Shown: positions 6,108 to 6,718 of the stretch, piece after piece
Position numbering within the stretch: the stretch's first letter is position 1
Layout: every line of letters begins with the position of its first letter
From: Hydrogenovibrio sp. UBA650
Lineage (GTDB): Bacteria; Pseudomonadota; Gammaproteobacteria; Thiomicrospirales; Thiomicrospiraceae
Assembly: GCA_002299245.1 (NCBI GenBank)
Contig: DBOI01000093.1
Coordinates: 1 to 6,718, forward strand
Length of the DNA: 6,718 nucleotides
Direction: 5' to 3'
Translations under genes and position numbers: made by a program
The notes under the pieces: generated by a model
Database searches by the model: none
Told to the model about the DNA's origin: nothing
What the model saw: the letters and a program-made list of their open reading frames with translations, nothing else

Positions 6108-6134
6108 GAGCGCCATTGATTGCTTTTCCTTTTT
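6096..6134 (+). terminator. Candidate intrinsic terminator of the his-HIT operon
   Basis: CAATCAATGG (6096-6105) and CCATTGATTG (6113-6122) form a perfect 10-bp stem with a 7-nt loop. It is followed on the plus strand by a T-rich tract (6124-6134, nine T of eleven), fitting Rho-independent termination of rightward transcription about 95 bp after the HIT stop. The stem has only four G-C pairs, so efficiency is uncertain. On the minus strand the hairpin lies 21 bp past the stop of the converging gene but has no immediate T-run, so it would be a poor terminator that way. Confidence 0.5.
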
Positions 6135-6143
6135 ATCTTTGCT

Positions 6144-6718
6144 TTACCAAGACAGTCCACGTTCAGATATTTTTGTTGAAATACTTTGTAATATATCAAT
6201 TTGGCCCGAAAACCTATACGCGCCACACCAATCTTTATGAATCGTATCGTACCAGTAAAAAGGAAGGAGACCGACAATCTCTGAGTTTTGCTCATCGGCT
6301 GCATAATTGAAATACTCTTCTAAATTAGTTTCTACCCAACTCAAATGGTTTGTAACCCAAGGGTATCCAGATTCACACTGTGTCGTTGTCAGTTTTGCGC
6401 CAACATAAGGAATCATAAAAATTTTCTGGTGATTCCAGTTTTCATTTGCAAGCTTTTCAGTTGTAGGGACAATGCTATCTTTAGGAAAGCCTGATGATGA
6501 AGGATTATTAAAATGACAATCCTTGTAACAATCGAAAGATACGTAATCATAATCCCATGGAATAACATCGCGCAGTGTTTTTCCTACAGCGGTATCACCA
6601 ATCCAAATAGTATTTTTTGTAAAGTTAACATACTTCTTCTTGTTTAAACTATTAGCATCCAACTCCCAGCTAATCCAACGCTGTAAAGATTTTATATTAG
6701 GGTAAAGTTTGAAATTCC
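6144..6718 (-). CDS. Unrecognised protein, C-terminal 190 residues; 5' end beyond the window; possibly TIM-barrel glycosidase-like
   Basis: The frame is open from the right edge to the TAA at 6146-6144. A TTG at 6662-6660 could be read as a start, but the frame continues upstream of it as sensible protein to the window end (including LYPNIKSLQRWISWELD). The gene is therefore taken as 5'-truncated by the window. The visible part is rich in aromatic residues (many Trp and Tyr) and has five cysteines. The pattern of a short beta-strand ending WDYDYVSFDCY (6525-6557), then HQKIFMIPYVGAK (6393-6431), then EIVGLLPFYWYD (6246-6281) is reminiscent of late strands of TIM-barrel glycoside hydrolase-like proteins. 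That is a resemblance only; no family is assigned. No signal peptide can be judged because the N-terminus is missing. It converges on the HIT gene from the opposite strand, in markedly AT-rich DNA unlike the his operon, suggesting acquired sequence. Confidence 0.65.
   Translation of the reverse strand, partial: NFKLYPNIKSLQRWISWELDANSLNKKKYVNFTKNTIWIGDTAVGKTLRDVIPWDYDYVSFDCYKDCHFNNPSSSGFPKDSIVPTTEKLANENWNHQKIFMIPYVGAKLTTTQCESGYPWVTNHLSWVETNLEEYFNYAADEQNSEIVGLLPFYWYDTIHKDWCGAYRFSGQIDILQSISTKISERGLSW

Noticed and set aside
6058..6111. Possible integron attC site for the minus-strand gene: GCTCAAC (6111-6105) fits RYYYAAC just after the gene's stop
   Set aside because: The opposite end reads GTTAAAA and misses the last base of GTTRRRY. 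The stem is a continuous perfect 9-bp pairing without the unpaired spacer and extrahelical bases of attC, and the 54-bp length is short. An attC covariance-model search would settle it.
6116..6310. Plus-strand open frame of 64 codons, and a 76-codon minus frame at 6074-6304
   Set aside because: Both overlap the longer minus-strand frame that stays open to the window edge, and neither has a convincing ribosome site or protein-like composition.
6656..6662. TTG at 6662-6660 as start of a 172-residue protein
   Set aside because: The same frame continues upstream without a stop to the window edge with protein-like sequence, and no clear ribosome site precedes the TTG, so an internal position is more likely.

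Overview
The window looks like the chromosome of a gammaproteobacterium. The protein sequences and the pairing of a cbb3 oxidase with a his cluster suggest a marine sulfur oxidizer of the Thiomicrospira/Hydrogenovibrio/Thiomicrorhabdus kind. That placement is an impression from sequence style and was not tested by any search.

Left part, minus strand (1-1922): the start of a cbb3-type cytochrome c oxidase operon. ccoN, the catalytic haem-copper subunit, is complete. After an 81-bp gap holding an 11-bp stem-loop comes ccoO, the membrane-anchored monohaem cytochrome c subunit, which is cut by the window edge just after its CxxCH haem site. This CcoO carries an apparent insertion of about 50 residues between its membrane helix and its haem domain.

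Middle (1923-2485): a 563-bp AT-rich divergent intergenic region with no credible gene. It holds a candidate ccoN promoter (perfect TATAAT on the minus strand with an FNR-like box at about -61.5), a 14-bp perfect palindrome, and a second palindrome sitting between the -35- and -10-like boxes of a candidate his promoter.

Centre, plus strand (2486-6003): a compact histidine biosynthesis operon, hisB-hisH-hisA-hisF-hisE, followed by a HIT-family (HinT-like) gene. HisA, HisH and HisF carry out the middle of the pathway, with HisHF forming the glutamine-dependent imidazole glycerol phosphate synthase. HisB dehydrates the product and HisE acts early on phosphoribosyl-ATP. hisI, the usual partner of hisE, is absent, as are hisG, hisD and hisC, so the pathway must be completed from elsewhere in the genome.

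Right end (6004-6718): a change of character. The HIT protein stops right after its HxHxH motif, without the usual C-terminal tail. It is followed by an AT-rich stretch with three inverted repeats that overlap or interleave (one a candidate terminator), then by the C-terminal part of an unrecognised minus-strand protein that runs off the window. The reading frame vaguely recalls the second half of a TIM-barrel glycosidase-like protein. This end may be an accessory insertion next to the conserved his/HIT block. No RNA gene, CRISPR array, insertion sequence or transposase was seen.
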